Of a DNA stretch of 64,000 bases, positions 23,412 through 33,005 are shown piece after piece (position 1 is the stretch's first letter; every line of letters starts with the position of its first letter). Origin of the DNA: a bacterium (GTDB lineage: Bacteria > Zhuqueibacterota > Zhuqueibacteria > Residuimicrobiales > Residuimicrobiaceae); contig JAKQNR010000020.1 in NCBI GenBank assembly GCA_029565685.1, positions 1 through 64,000 of the forward strand, given 5' to 3'. Position numbers and translations under genes: made by a program. A model generated the notes under the pieces. That model was not told the origin of the DNA. It ran no database searches and saw only the letters and a program-made list of their open reading frames with translations.

Positions 23412-26033
23412 GTGAACAAAGACAGAGCTAAAACTCCGCTCATGGAGCAGTACCTGGCCATCAAGAGCCAGCATAAAGACGCGATCCTGTTTTTTCGCAT
23501 GGGCGATTTTTACGAGATGTTTTACGAGGATGCCCGCATCGGCTCCGAAGTGCTGGGCATCACCTACACCTCGCGCGCGCACGGCAAAGCGGCGGACGTG
23601 CCGCTGGCAGGCTTTCCCCACCACGCCCTGGACACCTATCTCAACAAAATGATCAAAGCCGGTTATCGCGTCGCCATCTGCGAACAGACCGAAGATCCCA
23701 AACTGGCCAAAACCATCGTCAAGCGCGAGGTGCTGGAGATCGTCTCCCCGGGCACGGCTGTCTCCGATGACCTGCTCGAGACCAAGCGCAACAACTATCT
23801 GGTCTCCCTGTTCGGCAGCGCCCGTCTGGTCGGCCTGGCTGTGGTGGATGTCTCCACCGGCGAATTTCTGGTAAATGAAGTGCCGCGATCGGATTTGATC
23901 GAACAGGTCGCCAGCCTGTCCCCGGCTGAGCTGCTGGCCGCGGAATCGCAGATGGAGGATTTCAGCGGTCTGTTCAGACAGATCGGCTGCCCGGTTACAA
24001 AACGCGACGATTGGACGTTTCAGGCGGATTACTGCCGCGAGACTCTCACCAGCCATCTGGGAACTCTGAATCTCAAAGGATTCGGCTTGGAGGAACTCAC
24101 CGTCGGTCTGCAGGCGGCCGGCGCAGTGATCAGCTATTTGCGCGAACATCAGAAAGAAAAGCTGGTGCACATCAACCGAATCCGCCGCATGGCCGGCGAC
24201 GAGTACATGATGATCGACGCCGCCTCCCGTCGCAACCTGGAATTGATCCAGTCCATGAATCAACAGCAGAAGCAGGGCACGCTGCTTTCCGTGCTGGATC
24301 GCACCCACACCCCCATGGGCGGCCGCATGCTGGTGCAATGGATATTGCGGCCTCTGCTCAAACCCGCGGCCATTCACCGTCGTCAGGAGGCCATCGCCGT
24401 CCTGTTTCGATCCGCCACCCTGCGCAGCAGCCTGGCCGAGGCGCTGGCTAAGGCCGGCGATCTAGAACGGTTGCTGGCCAAATTCGCGACTGCGCGCGCC
24501 AACGCGCGCGACGCGCTGGCGGTGTTGACCTCCCTGCGCACCGTCGTGGAGATAAAAAAGCTGTTGCAGGAGGCAACGGATCCGCTGCTGGCTGAATGCG
24601 CTGCGAACCTGCAGCCGCTGCCGGATTTGGCCTTTGAACTGGATCGCGCCATCCAGGATCATCCGCCGCTCTCCATCACCGACGGCGGTTTTATCAAACG
24701 CGGTTACAGTGTTGAATTGGACAAACTGCGCGAGATCGCCTATGGTGGAAAGGACTGGATCGCACGCCTGCAGCAGCAGGAACGTGAGGCCACAGGCATC
24801 CCGTCTTTGAAAGTGAATTTCAACAAAGTGTTCGGCTATTACATCGAGATCACGAATCCGCATCTGTCCAAGGTGCCTGTGCATTATACCCGCAAACAGA
24901 CGCTGGTCAACGCGGAACGCTATATCACTCAGGAATTGAAAGAATACGAGGAGCGCATCCTCGGTGCAGAGGACAAGATCGTCTCCCTGGAGTACGAGCT
25001 GTTCGAGCAATTGCGCACGCGGATCCTGGAATACACCCGTGATCTGCAGACCAACGCCGCGATGCAGGCTCAGTTGGACTGCCTGGTGGGATTGGCGCAG
25101 GTCGCGGTGGAGAACGAGTACGTGCGGCCGGAGGTGGATGACGGACCGGTCATCGACATTCGTGAAGGCCGGCATCCGGTGATCGAGAAACTGCTGCGGC
25201 CGGGCGAACCTTTTATCCGCAACGATGCCTTTCTTGACAATCGCACGCAGCAGCTGCTCATTATCACCGGCCCGAATATGGCCGGCAAATCGACCTTTTT
25301 GCGCCAGGTCGGCCTGATCGTCATCATGGCGCAGATGGGTGGCTTTGTTCCTGCGGCAAGCGCGAGAATCGGCGTCGTCGATCGTGTGTTTACGCGCGTA
25401 GGCGCATCCGACAACCTGGCCGCCGGCGAGAGCACCTTTCTGACTGAAATGAACGAGACAGCCAACATCCTTAACAACGCCACGCCGTCCAGTCTGATCC
25501 TGTTGGACGAAATAGGACGCGGCACCAGCACTTTCGATGGCCTCTCCATCGCCTGGTCCGTGGCCGAGCATCTGCACAATACGGCGCATCTGGCTGCGAA
25601 GACCATCTTTGCCACCCATTATCATGAATTGACGGAACTCGAACTGATATTGCCGCGTGTAAAGAACTATAATGTGGCGGTGCGCGAATGGGGCGACAGA
25701 ATCGTTTTTCTGCGTAAAATTGTCCCCGGCGGCTGTGACCACAGCTATGGCATTCAGGTGGCCAAACTCGCCGGTCTACCGCAGGAGGTGATCAGCCGCG
25801 CCAAGGAAATCCTGCAAAACCTGGAGGCTGAGGCTTTGAATGGCTCCAGCCGGCCCAAACTGGCGGAGCATCATGAGCGGCAGAAGGAAAAGGTGCAGCA
25901 GTTGAACCTTTTCGGCGAACTGGAAAAAGCGGTGCGCGAAGAACTGAAGAACATCGATCCAAACCAGCTGACCCCCCTGCAGGCGTTGAGCAAACTGGAT
26001 GAACTCAAACAGCTGGCATCGCGGGAAGAATAG
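23412..26033 (+). CDS. mutS: DNA mismatch repair protein MutS
   Basis: 873 residues, full length, from GTG 23412 (MNKDRAKTPLMEQYLAIK). The mismatch-recognition motif is GDFYEMF in FFRMGDFYEMFYEDA. The connector, lever (levers around LDRTHTPMGGRMLVQWILRP) and clamp domains follow. The ATPase shows Walker A GPNMAGKST, the ST motif GESTFLTEMNE, Walker B LILLDEIGRGTST and FATHYHEL. The C-terminal helix-turn-helix region (LAGLPQEVISRAKEILQNLE) is present. It recognises mispairs and recruits MutL. Neighbours dxs-nadK and a PorV-like gene are in the same direction; about 100 bases separate it from nadK. Confidence 0.97.
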   Translation: MNKDRAKTPLMEQYLAIKSQHKDAILFFRMGDFYEMFYEDARIGSEVLGITYTSRAHGKAADVPLAGFPHHALDTYLNKMIKAGYRVAICEQTEDPKLAKTIVKREVLEIVSPGTAVSDDLLETKRNNYLVSLFGSARLVGLAVVDVSTGEFLVNEVPRSDLIEQVASLSPAELLAAESQMEDFSGLFRQIGCPVTKRDDWTFQADYCRETLTSHLGTLNLKGFGLEELTVGLQAAGAVISYLREHQKEKLVHINRIRRMAGDEYMMIDAASRRNLELIQSMNQQQKQGTLLSVLDRTHTPMGGRMLVQWILRPLLKPAAIHRRQEAIAVLFRSATLRSSLAEALAKAGDLERLLAKFATARANARDALAVLTSLRTVVEIKKLLQEATDPLLAECAANLQPLPDLAFELDRAIQDHPPLSITDGGFIKRGYSVELDKLREIAYGGKDWIARLQQQEREATGIPSLKVNFNKVFGYYIEITNPHLSKVPVHYTRKQTLVNAERYITQELKEYEERILGAEDKIVSLEYELFEQLRTRILEYTRDLQTNAAMQAQLDCLVGLAQVAVENEYVRPEVDDGPVIDIREGRHPVIEKLLRPGEPFIRNDAFLDNRTQQLLIITGPNMAGKSTFLRQVGLIVIMAQMGGFVPAASARIGVVDRVFTRVGASDNLAAGESTFLTEMNETANILNNATPSSLILLDEIGRGTSTFDGLSIAWSVAEHLHNTAHLAAKTIFATHYHELTELELILPRVKNYNVAVREWGDRIVFLRKIVPGGCDHSYGIQVAKLAGLPQEVISRAKEILQNLEAEALNGSSRPKLAEHHERQKEKVQQLNLFGELEKAVREELKNIDPNQLTPLQALSKLDELKQLASREE

Positions 26034-26101
26034 AGCAGGCGCATTTCTTTGCTTGCGAAGGCAATCGTTTTATTGAGAAAATAATTAATGAAGGGCTACG
26101 T

Positions 26102-27118
26102 GTGAAAAAAGCCGTTCTGTTTTTAGTAATCAGTCTGGCCGGCGCCGGGAAGGCAGCCGGCACCGCCAAGTACGCCGGTGAGTTCATGTCTCTGGGCGTG
26201 GGCAGCCGTGCGCTGGGGATGGGAGGCGCCTACGTGGCTATCAGCGGAGACGTCACCAACGGGTACTGGAATCCATCCGGCCTTTCCCGCCTGGCTTATC
26301 CCGAGTTCTCGGCCATGCATGCGCGTATGTTCAACGGACTGGTCAATTACGATTACGTGGGCCTGGCCGCGCCTTTCCGCAAACTGGAGGGCCTGGGAAT
26401 CAGCATGGTTCGGTTGGCAGTGGATGATATCTTTTACACCGCTTTGCCGCGGCCCGGTCTGCCGGTGGGCGCCGAATACACCAATGAATCCGGACAGATA
26501 GTGGCCAACCGGCCCTATATTTCGAGAACTGTTTCCGACGCAGAGTACGCTTTTTATCTTAGCTACGGCCGCCAGAGCGGCCGCCGCCTCGCTTATGGAG
26601 TAAACGTTAAAATGGTGCACAAGGGGGTTGGCGACAATTCGGCCTGGGGTTTGGGCTTTGATCTGGCCGCTCAATGGAATCCTGTCGGCCGCCTGCAAAC
26701 GGGTCTCAATATTCAGGATTTCACTACCACATTACTGGCCTGGGATACCGGCACGCGCGAGCTGATCAGCCCCACGGTCAAGACCGGGCTGGCTTATCCC
26801 TTTTGGTTTTCCGCTATCCGCACCTCGTTTCTACTGGCAGCGGACACAGATGTTCGTTTCGAAAACCGGCGGTTTGCCAGCCAGTCGCATGTGGGCCCTG
26901 TGAGCCTGGATTTTCATCTGGGCGCAGAGATGCTCGTTCATCGAGTGGTGGCGCTGCGCGTGGGCAGCGACATAGGGCATTTCAGCGCCGGCGCCGGACT
27001 GCGTTTGCCGCGGCTTGATTTTGATTATGCATTTCTCAGCCATCAACATCTGGAAAACACCCATCGTGTTTCACTTCGTCTTCGCATCGAAGAACCCCGT
27101 TTTGCTAGAATGAAATAA
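26102..27118 (+). CDS. PorV/PorQ-family outer-membrane protein
   Basis: 338 residues from GTG 26102 with a signal peptide (MKKAVLFLVISLAGAGKAAG). The mature start has the hallmark of the family: FMSLGVGSRALGMGGAYVAI, then TNGYWNPSGLSRL. The rest alternates beta-strands as in FadL-like 14-stranded barrels. PorV shuttles T9SS cargo at the outer membrane in Bacteroidetes, while many uncharacterised paralogs occur in KSB1-like genomes. It lies 68 bases after mutS and 59 bases before the efflux-type genes; whether it belongs to either is unclear. Confidence 0.88.
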   Translation: MKKAVLFLVISLAGAGKAAGTAKYAGEFMSLGVGSRALGMGGAYVAISGDVTNGYWNPSGLSRLAYPEFSAMHARMFNGLVNYDYVGLAAPFRKLEGLGISMVRLAVDDIFYTALPRPGLPVGAEYTNESGQIVANRPYISRTVSDAEYAFYLSYGRQSGRRLAYGVNVKMVHKGVGDNSAWGLGFDLAAQWNPVGRLQTGLNIQDFTTTLLAWDTGTRELISPTVKTGLAYPFWFSAIRTSFLLAADTDVRFENRRFASQSHVGPVSLDFHLGAEMLVHRVVALRVGSDIGHFSAGAGLRLPRLDFDYAFLSHQHLENTHRVSLRLRIEEPRFARMK

Positions 27119-27177
27119 GGGATCCTGCTTCATGGCTCCCGCTCGTTGAACCAAATCATCCATTTGCCGGTACGAAG

Positions 27178-28587
27178 GTGAGTCTCTTATCCTATCCGCC
27201 GCGCCGCGTCTGGCTCATCAGCGCAGGCGCGCTGATGATACTGCTGCTGTCTTTCATTCTGATGCACGAGCGTGCTGTAGAGCCCTCCTGGACCAGCGTC
27301 CGCCGTGGGCCCTTTACCGTTTCGGTGACCGAGACCGGCGAAGTGCGCGCTGTACAGCAGATCGACGTCAAAGCGCCCATGGAGTGGCGCATGCAACTTC
27401 AGGTTCTCTACCTCGCCCCCGAGGGCTTGGTGGTGGAGGAGGGGCAGCTGCTGGCTCAGTTTGACACGGCCGAGCTGCAGAAACGGCTGGATCTTGCCGA
27501 AGACCGGCTCATCTCAGCCTTGGCCCAGGAGAAAAAACTGCTGGCGGAACAGCAGGCGCGCATGCAGCAACTGGAAGGCGATCTGCGCACGTCGGAATAT
27601 TCACGCGATATCGCGGTGCTGCAACGGGACCTGATGAAGTATGAGGCCCAGGTGCGGCGCCAGGACGTGGAACTGGAACATCAGAAAGCGTTGCTGGAAC
27701 TGGACCAGGCGCGAACGCAGCTCGAAGCGCAAAAGATCATCGACCGTGCTGCGCTGAGAACCGCCCAGTTGGCCATTGCGGAGGAGCGCTTGGAAAAGCG
27801 GGAGCTGGAAAGCCAGATCCAAAATTTGTCGCTGCGTGCACCCATTCGAGGAATGTTGGTGTACAATGAAATCGGCCGATGGGAAAACCGCAAAAAGATC
27901 GCCCTGGGAGATAACGTCAACCCAGGCGAGGCAGTGGTCAGCATTCCCAATCTGGACAGCATGCAGGTCAGCCTGCGCGTGAACGAGATGGATGTTTCGC
28001 GCATCCAAATCGGCCAGCCGGCGGTCGTTTCGTTGGACGCTTATCCGAACAGCCGGTTTTCCGGCCGTGTGGTGCATATGGCGAAACTGGCGCAGAAAGA
28101 AAACTGGAATTCCATGATCAAGGATTTTGAAGTGGTTGTTCGTCTGGATCGGGCGGATTCGCTGTTCAAACCCGGTATGACGGCCAGAGCGGAGATCCTG
28201 GTGCGGCCGGACACCACGGCGCTTTTTATTCCTCTCGGCGCATTGTACGAGATCGATGGCCAGCCGGTGATCTTTCGTGAAAAGGATTATCCGGCGCCCA
28301 CGCCGGTCGTTCCGGGCGAGCGCACCGATGCCTGGGTGATCATCAACAGCCCGCGTGTGCGCGAAGGAGACCTGATCGCGTGGAGAAGCCCCAACGCCGG
28401 CGCCAAACGGATCGGCCTGGCCGCTGATCTGCAGCGTTTGCGGGCTGATGAAAAATTCTGGCAGCAGACTTTCGGTGAAATGAAAAAGCGCGGCTTGCAC
28501 TACGAATATAGTCCTTCCCGGCGGCAGCCGGCCGCATCGGCAGGCGGAAGAGAAGGGACCGTTCCTGCTGTAAATCCGGCGCCCTGA
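27178..28587 (+). CDS. HlyD/MacA-type membrane-fusion (adaptor) protein 1
   Basis: 469 residues. One N-terminal membrane segment (VWLISAGALMILLLSFILM), then a barrel/lipoyl half (VTETGEVRAVQQIDVKAPM), a long coiled-coil hairpin (about residues 95-215, many Gln/Glu/Leu), the second lipoyl half (LSLRAPIRGMLVYNE) and a beta-barrel domain (VSLRVNEMDVSRIQIGQPAVV). The tail has a Pro/Ala-rich extension. It would bridge an inner-membrane transporter to a TolC-like channel. The GTG start has a Shine-Dalgarno that sits too close, so the start is uncertain. A second adaptor, a permease and an outer-membrane channel follow. Confidence 0.9.
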   Translation: MSLLSYPPRRVWLISAGALMILLLSFILMHERAVEPSWTSVRRGPFTVSVTETGEVRAVQQIDVKAPMEWRMQLQVLYLAPEGLVVEEGQLLAQFDTAELQKRLDLAEDRLISALAQEKKLLAEQQARMQQLEGDLRTSEYSRDIAVLQRDLMKYEAQVRRQDVELEHQKALLELDQARTQLEAQKIIDRAALRTAQLAIAEERLEKRELESQIQNLSLRAPIRGMLVYNEIGRWENRKKIALGDNVNPGEAVVSIPNLDSMQVSLRVNEMDVSRIQIGQPAVVSLDAYPNSRFSGRVVHMAKLAQKENWNSMIKDFEVVVRLDRADSLFKPGMTARAEILVRPDTTALFIPLGALYEIDGQPVIFREKDYPAPTPVVPGERTDAWVIINSPRVREGDLIAWRSPNAGAKRIGLAADLQRLRADEKFWQQTFGEMKKRGLHYEYSPSRRQPAASAGGREGTVPAVNPAP

Positions 28588-28648
28588 AGCGGCGGTTGGA
28601 CCGCTGACTTTGCAGGCAACCGGGCGATCAAGAAGTGAGAGGGCTGAA

Positions 28649-29980
28649 GTGAAACTAAAAATGAATTTTAATTTTTTCACCCGGCTGGGACGATGGCGGC
28701 TGCCGGTGGCGATCGCCGCCGGACTGTGTTTGCTGCTCTTGGCCTGGTTCATCCACAGCGCCGCAACGCCGAACCTGGCCACCGTGCCGGTCCAAAGCGG
28801 TGAATTCATCATCGACGTCCGTGAGAGCGGTGAACTGTATGCAGTTAAATCGGTCTCGGTCGGCGTCCCTTCGAATGTACGCGGCAACCTGCGGGTGGTC
28901 GCCCTGGTTCAGGACGGCGCCATGGTTAAAAAGGGCGATTTTCTTCTGCAATTCGACACCAGCGAAGCCACACAGGATACTGAGGACCGCAGGAACGAGT
29001 ACGAATCCGCGCTGGCCGAGCTCTCCAGCCTCAAGGCCAACATAAAATCCACCATGTCGCAGCTGCAGACCAGCTACGAGACGCAAAAATATTCCAATGA
29101 ACAGGCCCGTCTGCGCTTTGAACAGATGAAATATGAAGCCGTGGCCAAACAGCGCGAACAGGAGCTGAACCTGAAGAAAGCGGAGCTGGCGTTGAGCCAG
29201 GCGAAAAACAAACTCGAGTCCCAGGAGATCATCAATCAGGCGGATTTGACCAAAGCAGAGCTCAAGGTGAAGCAGGCCCGCCTGCGTTTGGACCAAAAGC
29301 TGCAGGAATTGGAAAATCTGACCCTGCGGGCGCCCATCGACGGATTGGCGGTTCTGCAGGAGATCTGGGGCGCTAACGGTCGGGCCAAAGTCAAAGTGGG
29401 CGATACGCCATGGCGCGGCATGGCCCTGGTGGAAATCCCTGATCTGTCGCAGATGATGGTCAAAGCCAAGGTGAACGAGGTCGACATCAGCCGCATTCGG
29501 GTTGGACAGCTGGCCATCGTAACTATCGATGCGTTGGCAGGTTCCAGCTTCTACGGCAAAGTGGAGCGGATCGCCACCCTGGCCAGTCGCGAGCGGGGCT
29601 CGGAGATCAAAACCTTTGACGTGGAGATCATTCTGGAGGGCTCGGATTTACGCTTGCGGCCCGGCATGACCGCACAGTGCCAGGTGATCACCGATCGGTT
29701 CAGCGACAAACTGTTTGTGCCGCTCGAGTGCGTTTTCCAGAAAAACGACACCACCGTCGTTTATGTCAAACGCACAGGATTCGATCGCCGACTGGTCCGA
29801 GTCGGCGCCAAGAACAGCGATTACGTTATCATCGAGGACGGAGTGCAAAAGGGCGATGAAGTGGCGTTGCATGATCCGACCCAGCCCATTCAGGATATCA
29901 GTGGCCCCTCAGAACCGGTGCGGGAGAAAAGCGCTGCCCCCGCTTCTAACGGCGGCACTGCGGTCATGATCGTCAACTAG
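28649..29980 (+). CDS. HlyD/MacA-type membrane-fusion (adaptor) protein 2
   Basis: 443 residues from GTG 28649 (gagagg upstream); a TTG 39 bases earlier is the alternative. Same layout as the preceding gene: membrane helix (LPVAIAAGLCLLLLAWFI), lipoyl halves (IIDVRESGELYAVKSVSVG; LTLRAPIDGLAVLQE), a coiled-coil hairpin (about 100-215) and a barrel (KAKVNEVDISRIRVGQLAI). The two adaptors are paralogous, with the same NEMDVSRI/NEVDISRI signature, so a tandem duplication with divergence is likely. They could form a hetero-oligomeric bridge. Confidence 0.9.
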   Translation: MKLKMNFNFFTRLGRWRLPVAIAAGLCLLLLAWFIHSAATPNLATVPVQSGEFIIDVRESGELYAVKSVSVGVPSNVRGNLRVVALVQDGAMVKKGDFLLQFDTSEATQDTEDRRNEYESALAELSSLKANIKSTMSQLQTSYETQKYSNEQARLRFEQMKYEAVAKQREQELNLKKAELALSQAKNKLESQEIINQADLTKAELKVKQARLRLDQKLQELENLTLRAPIDGLAVLQEIWGANGRAKVKVGDTPWRGMALVEIPDLSQMMVKAKVNEVDISRIRVGQLAIVTIDALAGSSFYGKVERIATLASRERGSEIKTFDVEIILEGSDLRLRPGMTAQCQVITDRFSDKLFVPLECVFQKNDTTVVYVKRTGFDRRLVRVGAKNSDYVIIEDGVQKGDEVALHDPTQPIQDISGPSEPVREKSAAPASNGGTAVMIVN

Positions 29981-30043
29981 GCGGAGAAACCGATCCATGC
30001 ATGCCCATCTGGTTTCAGCGTCTGTACGTGCAGGAAAAATGCC

Positions 30044-31276
30044 ATGATCTATCAGGAGAGCATACTGATCGGCCTCGAAGGCTTGCGCAGTCACAAGCTG
30101 CGCTCCATCCTCACCGCCCTGGGCATCATCTTCGGCGTTGCTGCGGTCATCGCCATGCTTTCGATCGGCGAAGGCGCCAAAGAAGAGGCGTTGAAGCAGA
30201 TCCAATTGATGGGTATGAACAACATCCTCATCGATGACATTCCACCGGAGGACAAGGAGGAGGGCAAGGGGCGCAGTAACCTTTCACGCGGATTATCACC
30301 TCTGGATGCGCATGCCTTGTCGCAGGTGAATCCATTGGTCGCCACCGGCATTCCCCAGCGTCAGGTGAAGGCCACGGTGGTGTACAGCCGCGAGACCATC
30401 GAAGCGATGGTGGTGGGCACCACGCCGGATTTCGAGAGCGCCATGAACTATGCGGCTGTGGAAGGGGCGTTCTTTAATTATCTCGATGTGACCGAAGCGC
30501 GCCGAGTGGCCGTACTGGGCGCTGAGGTGCGGGCGCAACTCTTTCACTTTCAAAACGCGTTGTATGAAAAGGTCAAGATCGGCAAGAGCTGGTACACCGT
30601 GGTGGGTGTGATGGAACGCAAGCCGACCCTGGGCGGGGCCGGATTCGGCGCCGTCCAGGATCTGAATAAAAATATCTACATCCCCATCACCTGCGCCATG
30701 AAACGGTTTCCGCGCAGCGCTTTTGAAAGCGAGATCGACCGCATCATCGTCCAGGTCACGGACGCTGACCGCATCCAAGAAGCGGCCCACCTGGTCCAGC
30801 AAACTTTGCGGCGGCGTCACAATAATGTCAATGACTTTTCCGTCACCGTGCCGGAGGCGCTGTTGAAACAGAGGCAGAAGACGCAGCGCATCTTTAACAT
30901 CGTCATGGGCGCCATCGCCGGCATCTCTCTGTTGGTCGGCGGCATCGGCATTATGAACATCATGTTGGCGTCGGTGTTGGAGCGCACGCGCGAGGTCGGC
31001 GTACGCCGCGCCGTCGGAGCGCGCCGTCACGACATCCTCGGTCAATTTTTGGTGGAAGCGGTGATCCTCAGCTTTGTCGGCGGCGCGATCGGCGTTCTCT
31101 TTGGATTTCTTTTGACCAAGGTCATCGCGCTCTACGCCGGCTGGCGCACCATCGTTTCGATCAGCGCCATTTTGCTGGCCTTCAGCGTGTCCGCTGCGGT
31201 GGGCATCGTCTTTGGCATTTATCCCGCGCGCAAGGCGGCGGAGCTCGATCCGATCGTCGCACTGCGCTATGAATGA
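30044..31276 (+). CDS. MacB/FtsX-type ABC transporter permease
   Basis: 410 residues. An N-terminal membrane helix (LTALGIIFGVAAVIAMLSI) is followed by a periplasmic MacB_PCD-type domain of about 220 residues (GMNNILIDD, EAMVVGTTPDFE, RRVAVLGAEVRAQLF), then three C-terminal membrane helices in the FtsX fold with the family motif GIGIMNIMLASVLERTREVGVRRAVGAR. MacB-type permeases use ATP hydrolysis by a partner or fused nucleotide-binding domain to drive periplasmic conformational change. Here the ATPase domain is neither fused nor encoded nearby. Context: two adaptors upstream, a TolC-like gene 32 bases downstream. Confidence 0.93.
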   Translation: MIYQESILIGLEGLRSHKLRSILTALGIIFGVAAVIAMLSIGEGAKEEALKQIQLMGMNNILIDDIPPEDKEEGKGRSNLSRGLSPLDAHALSQVNPLVATGIPQRQVKATVVYSRETIEAMVVGTTPDFESAMNYAAVEGAFFNYLDVTEARRVAVLGAEVRAQLFHFQNALYEKVKIGKSWYTVVGVMERKPTLGGAGFGAVQDLNKNIYIPITCAMKRFPRSAFESEIDRIIVQVTDADRIQEAAHLVQQTLRRRHNNVNDFSVTVPEALLKQRQKTQRIFNIVMGAIAGISLLVGGIGIMNIMLASVLERTREVGVRRAVGARRHDILGQFLVEAVILSFVGGAIGVLFGFLLTKVIALYAGWRTIVSISAILLAFSVSAAVGIVFGIYPARKAAELDPIVALRYE

Positions 31277-31308
31277 GCAAGCCCTGCCAAGTTTTTAAAG
31301 GAACTCGC

Positions 31309-32820
31309 ATGAAGCGATCCAACCTCATAATGCTGTTTGCCCTCGCTCTGGGCGCAACGACCGCCGCACGCGAGCGCACCATGCTGACGCTGGACCAGGC
31401 GATCGCCATCGCCCTGGAAAAAAGCTATCAGATGAAAGCCCTGCGGCTGTCGCTGATCCAGTCTGAGCAAAATCTCGTCGCAGCCCGAAACCGGTTCCGG
31501 ACCAACGCCTCCCTGGCGCTCAATACCCCCTATTGGAGAGAATCGGTCTCTGAGATTCAGGTGGCTGGGCAGCTGCCGGTTTACAACACCATCGGCGACA
31601 TCCGCTACCAGGGCACGCTGGATATCTCCCAGCCCCTTCCTACCAATGGCAGCCTGCGGCTGCAGTCTCAGGCCTATCATCGCGACGTTTCCACCTATGA
31701 GCTGGACTTGGATCAGACGAAAAAGCGCAGTGAACTGATCTCTTCGGTCAGTCTGCGTTTCACCCAACCCCTGTTTTCCCTTAACACGTTGAAACTAAAT
31801 CTGACCACCGCCAATCTCAATTTTGAGCGGACCAGAAACCTCTTTCGTCGCAGCGAGTTGAACATCATCTATTCAGTGACCAACGCTTTTTTCGATCTGT
31901 ACCAGTCCACCCGCGCGTTGCAGATCGCTCAGGATAACCTCCGCCAGCAGCAGGAGCTCTATGAATTGGCGGCAAAAAAATACGCCAGCGGTCTGATTCC
32001 GGAGGTCGAGGCGCTGCAAATGGAGGTCGATCTGGCCCAGAGCCGCAGCGATCTGCTCAGCGCCGAGGTGGCGTTGTGGCGCAATGAGGATGAGTTCAAA
32101 CAGCTGGTGGGCATTCAGCTGCAGGATTCCGTCGGCGTGAAGACCGATTTCCAGTATCAGCCTTTTGTAGTGGAGGAGGCTGCGGCGGTGCAACGCGCGC
32201 TGAAATATCGTTCAGAGCTGCGCGAGAACGAAATCTCGGTGGAGTTGGCTCGGCTTAACGTCAAGGAGGTGGATGCCCGCAAGGCGATCCGCGGCGACAT
32301 CGATGCGTTTTATGATCTCACCGGCGTCAGTGATTCCAATCTTCCCTATGGCAGCACTTGGGCGGAGCTGTGGACCTCCAGCCAAAACGACATGAAGCGC
32401 AGACCGCACAATCGCGGTGTGGTTTTTTCTCTCTCCGTGCCCTTGTGGGACTGGGGGGTCAACTCGGCAGAGGTTCAGTCCGCTCAGGCCGCTTTGGAGA
32501 ACGGCCGGCTTATGCTGCAGGAAGAGAAGGTGACCATTCAGCGTCAGGTGCGCGAGGTGGTCTCCCGCCTGCGCGAGTCTGAAAGCCGGATGCAAGTGCT
32601 GCAAAGAAATCAGGAGGTAGCGCAGCGGGCCTTTGACATCTCGCTGGCCCGTTTCAACAACGGCGACATCACCAGCCAGGAACTGGCCCTGGACCGGAAC
32701 CGGCTGACCCAGGCCAAGACCTCTTATCTCAACGCCTATATCGATTATAAACTGGCCGCCGCTGATCTGAAACGTAAAACTATGTGGGACTGGGAGAAGG
32801 ATCGTCCCCTGGTGGAGTAA
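31309..32820 (+). CDS. TolC-type outer-membrane efflux channel
   Basis: 503 residues from ATG 31309 (aaagga upstream; signal peptide SNLIMLFALALGATTAA); an upstream ATG adding 12 residues is unlikely. The OEP family repeats are visible: LTLDQAIAIALEKSYQMKAL at the start of the first repeat, LNIIYSVTNAFFDLYQSTRALQ, then the second repeat (VSVPLWDWGVNSAEVQSAQAAL and VREVVSRLRESESRMQVLQRN), rich in long helices. It forms the trimeric outer-membrane tunnel of the export set encoded immediately upstream. Confidence 0.92.
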   Translation: MKRSNLIMLFALALGATTAARERTMLTLDQAIAIALEKSYQMKALRLSLIQSEQNLVAARNRFRTNASLALNTPYWRESVSEIQVAGQLPVYNTIGDIRYQGTLDISQPLPTNGSLRLQSQAYHRDVSTYELDLDQTKKRSELISSVSLRFTQPLFSLNTLKLNLTTANLNFERTRNLFRRSELNIIYSVTNAFFDLYQSTRALQIAQDNLRQQQELYELAAKKYASGLIPEVEALQMEVDLAQSRSDLLSAEVALWRNEDEFKQLVGIQLQDSVGVKTDFQYQPFVVEEAAAVQRALKYRSELRENEISVELARLNVKEVDARKAIRGDIDAFYDLTGVSDSNLPYGSTWAELWTSSQNDMKRRPHNRGVVFSLSVPLWDWGVNSAEVQSAQAALENGRLMLQEEKVTIQRQVREVVSRLRESESRMQVLQRNQEVAQRAFDISLARFNNGDITSQELALDRNRLTQAKTSYLNAYIDYKLAAADLKRKTMWDWEKDRPLVE

Positions 32821-33005
32821 ACCTCCCCGGCGGGACCCGATGCGGGCAGGAACTTGGGTTCGCCCCGCGCTGGCTTTTCGCCCTCCTCAAATTGGATAAG
32901 CGGCAATGGCGAATACGGCGCTGCGCGGTCGTCGCCGTAGGGGCATCTGCTCGAGTGCATGGGTTGGCGATTTGTTAAAACCACGAAGGGCAAAGTCACG
33001 AAGCT

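Noticed and set aside
24462-25742. 426-codon open frame on the minus strand
   Set aside because: Lies within mutS on the opposite strand, whose motifs are complete; no independent support.
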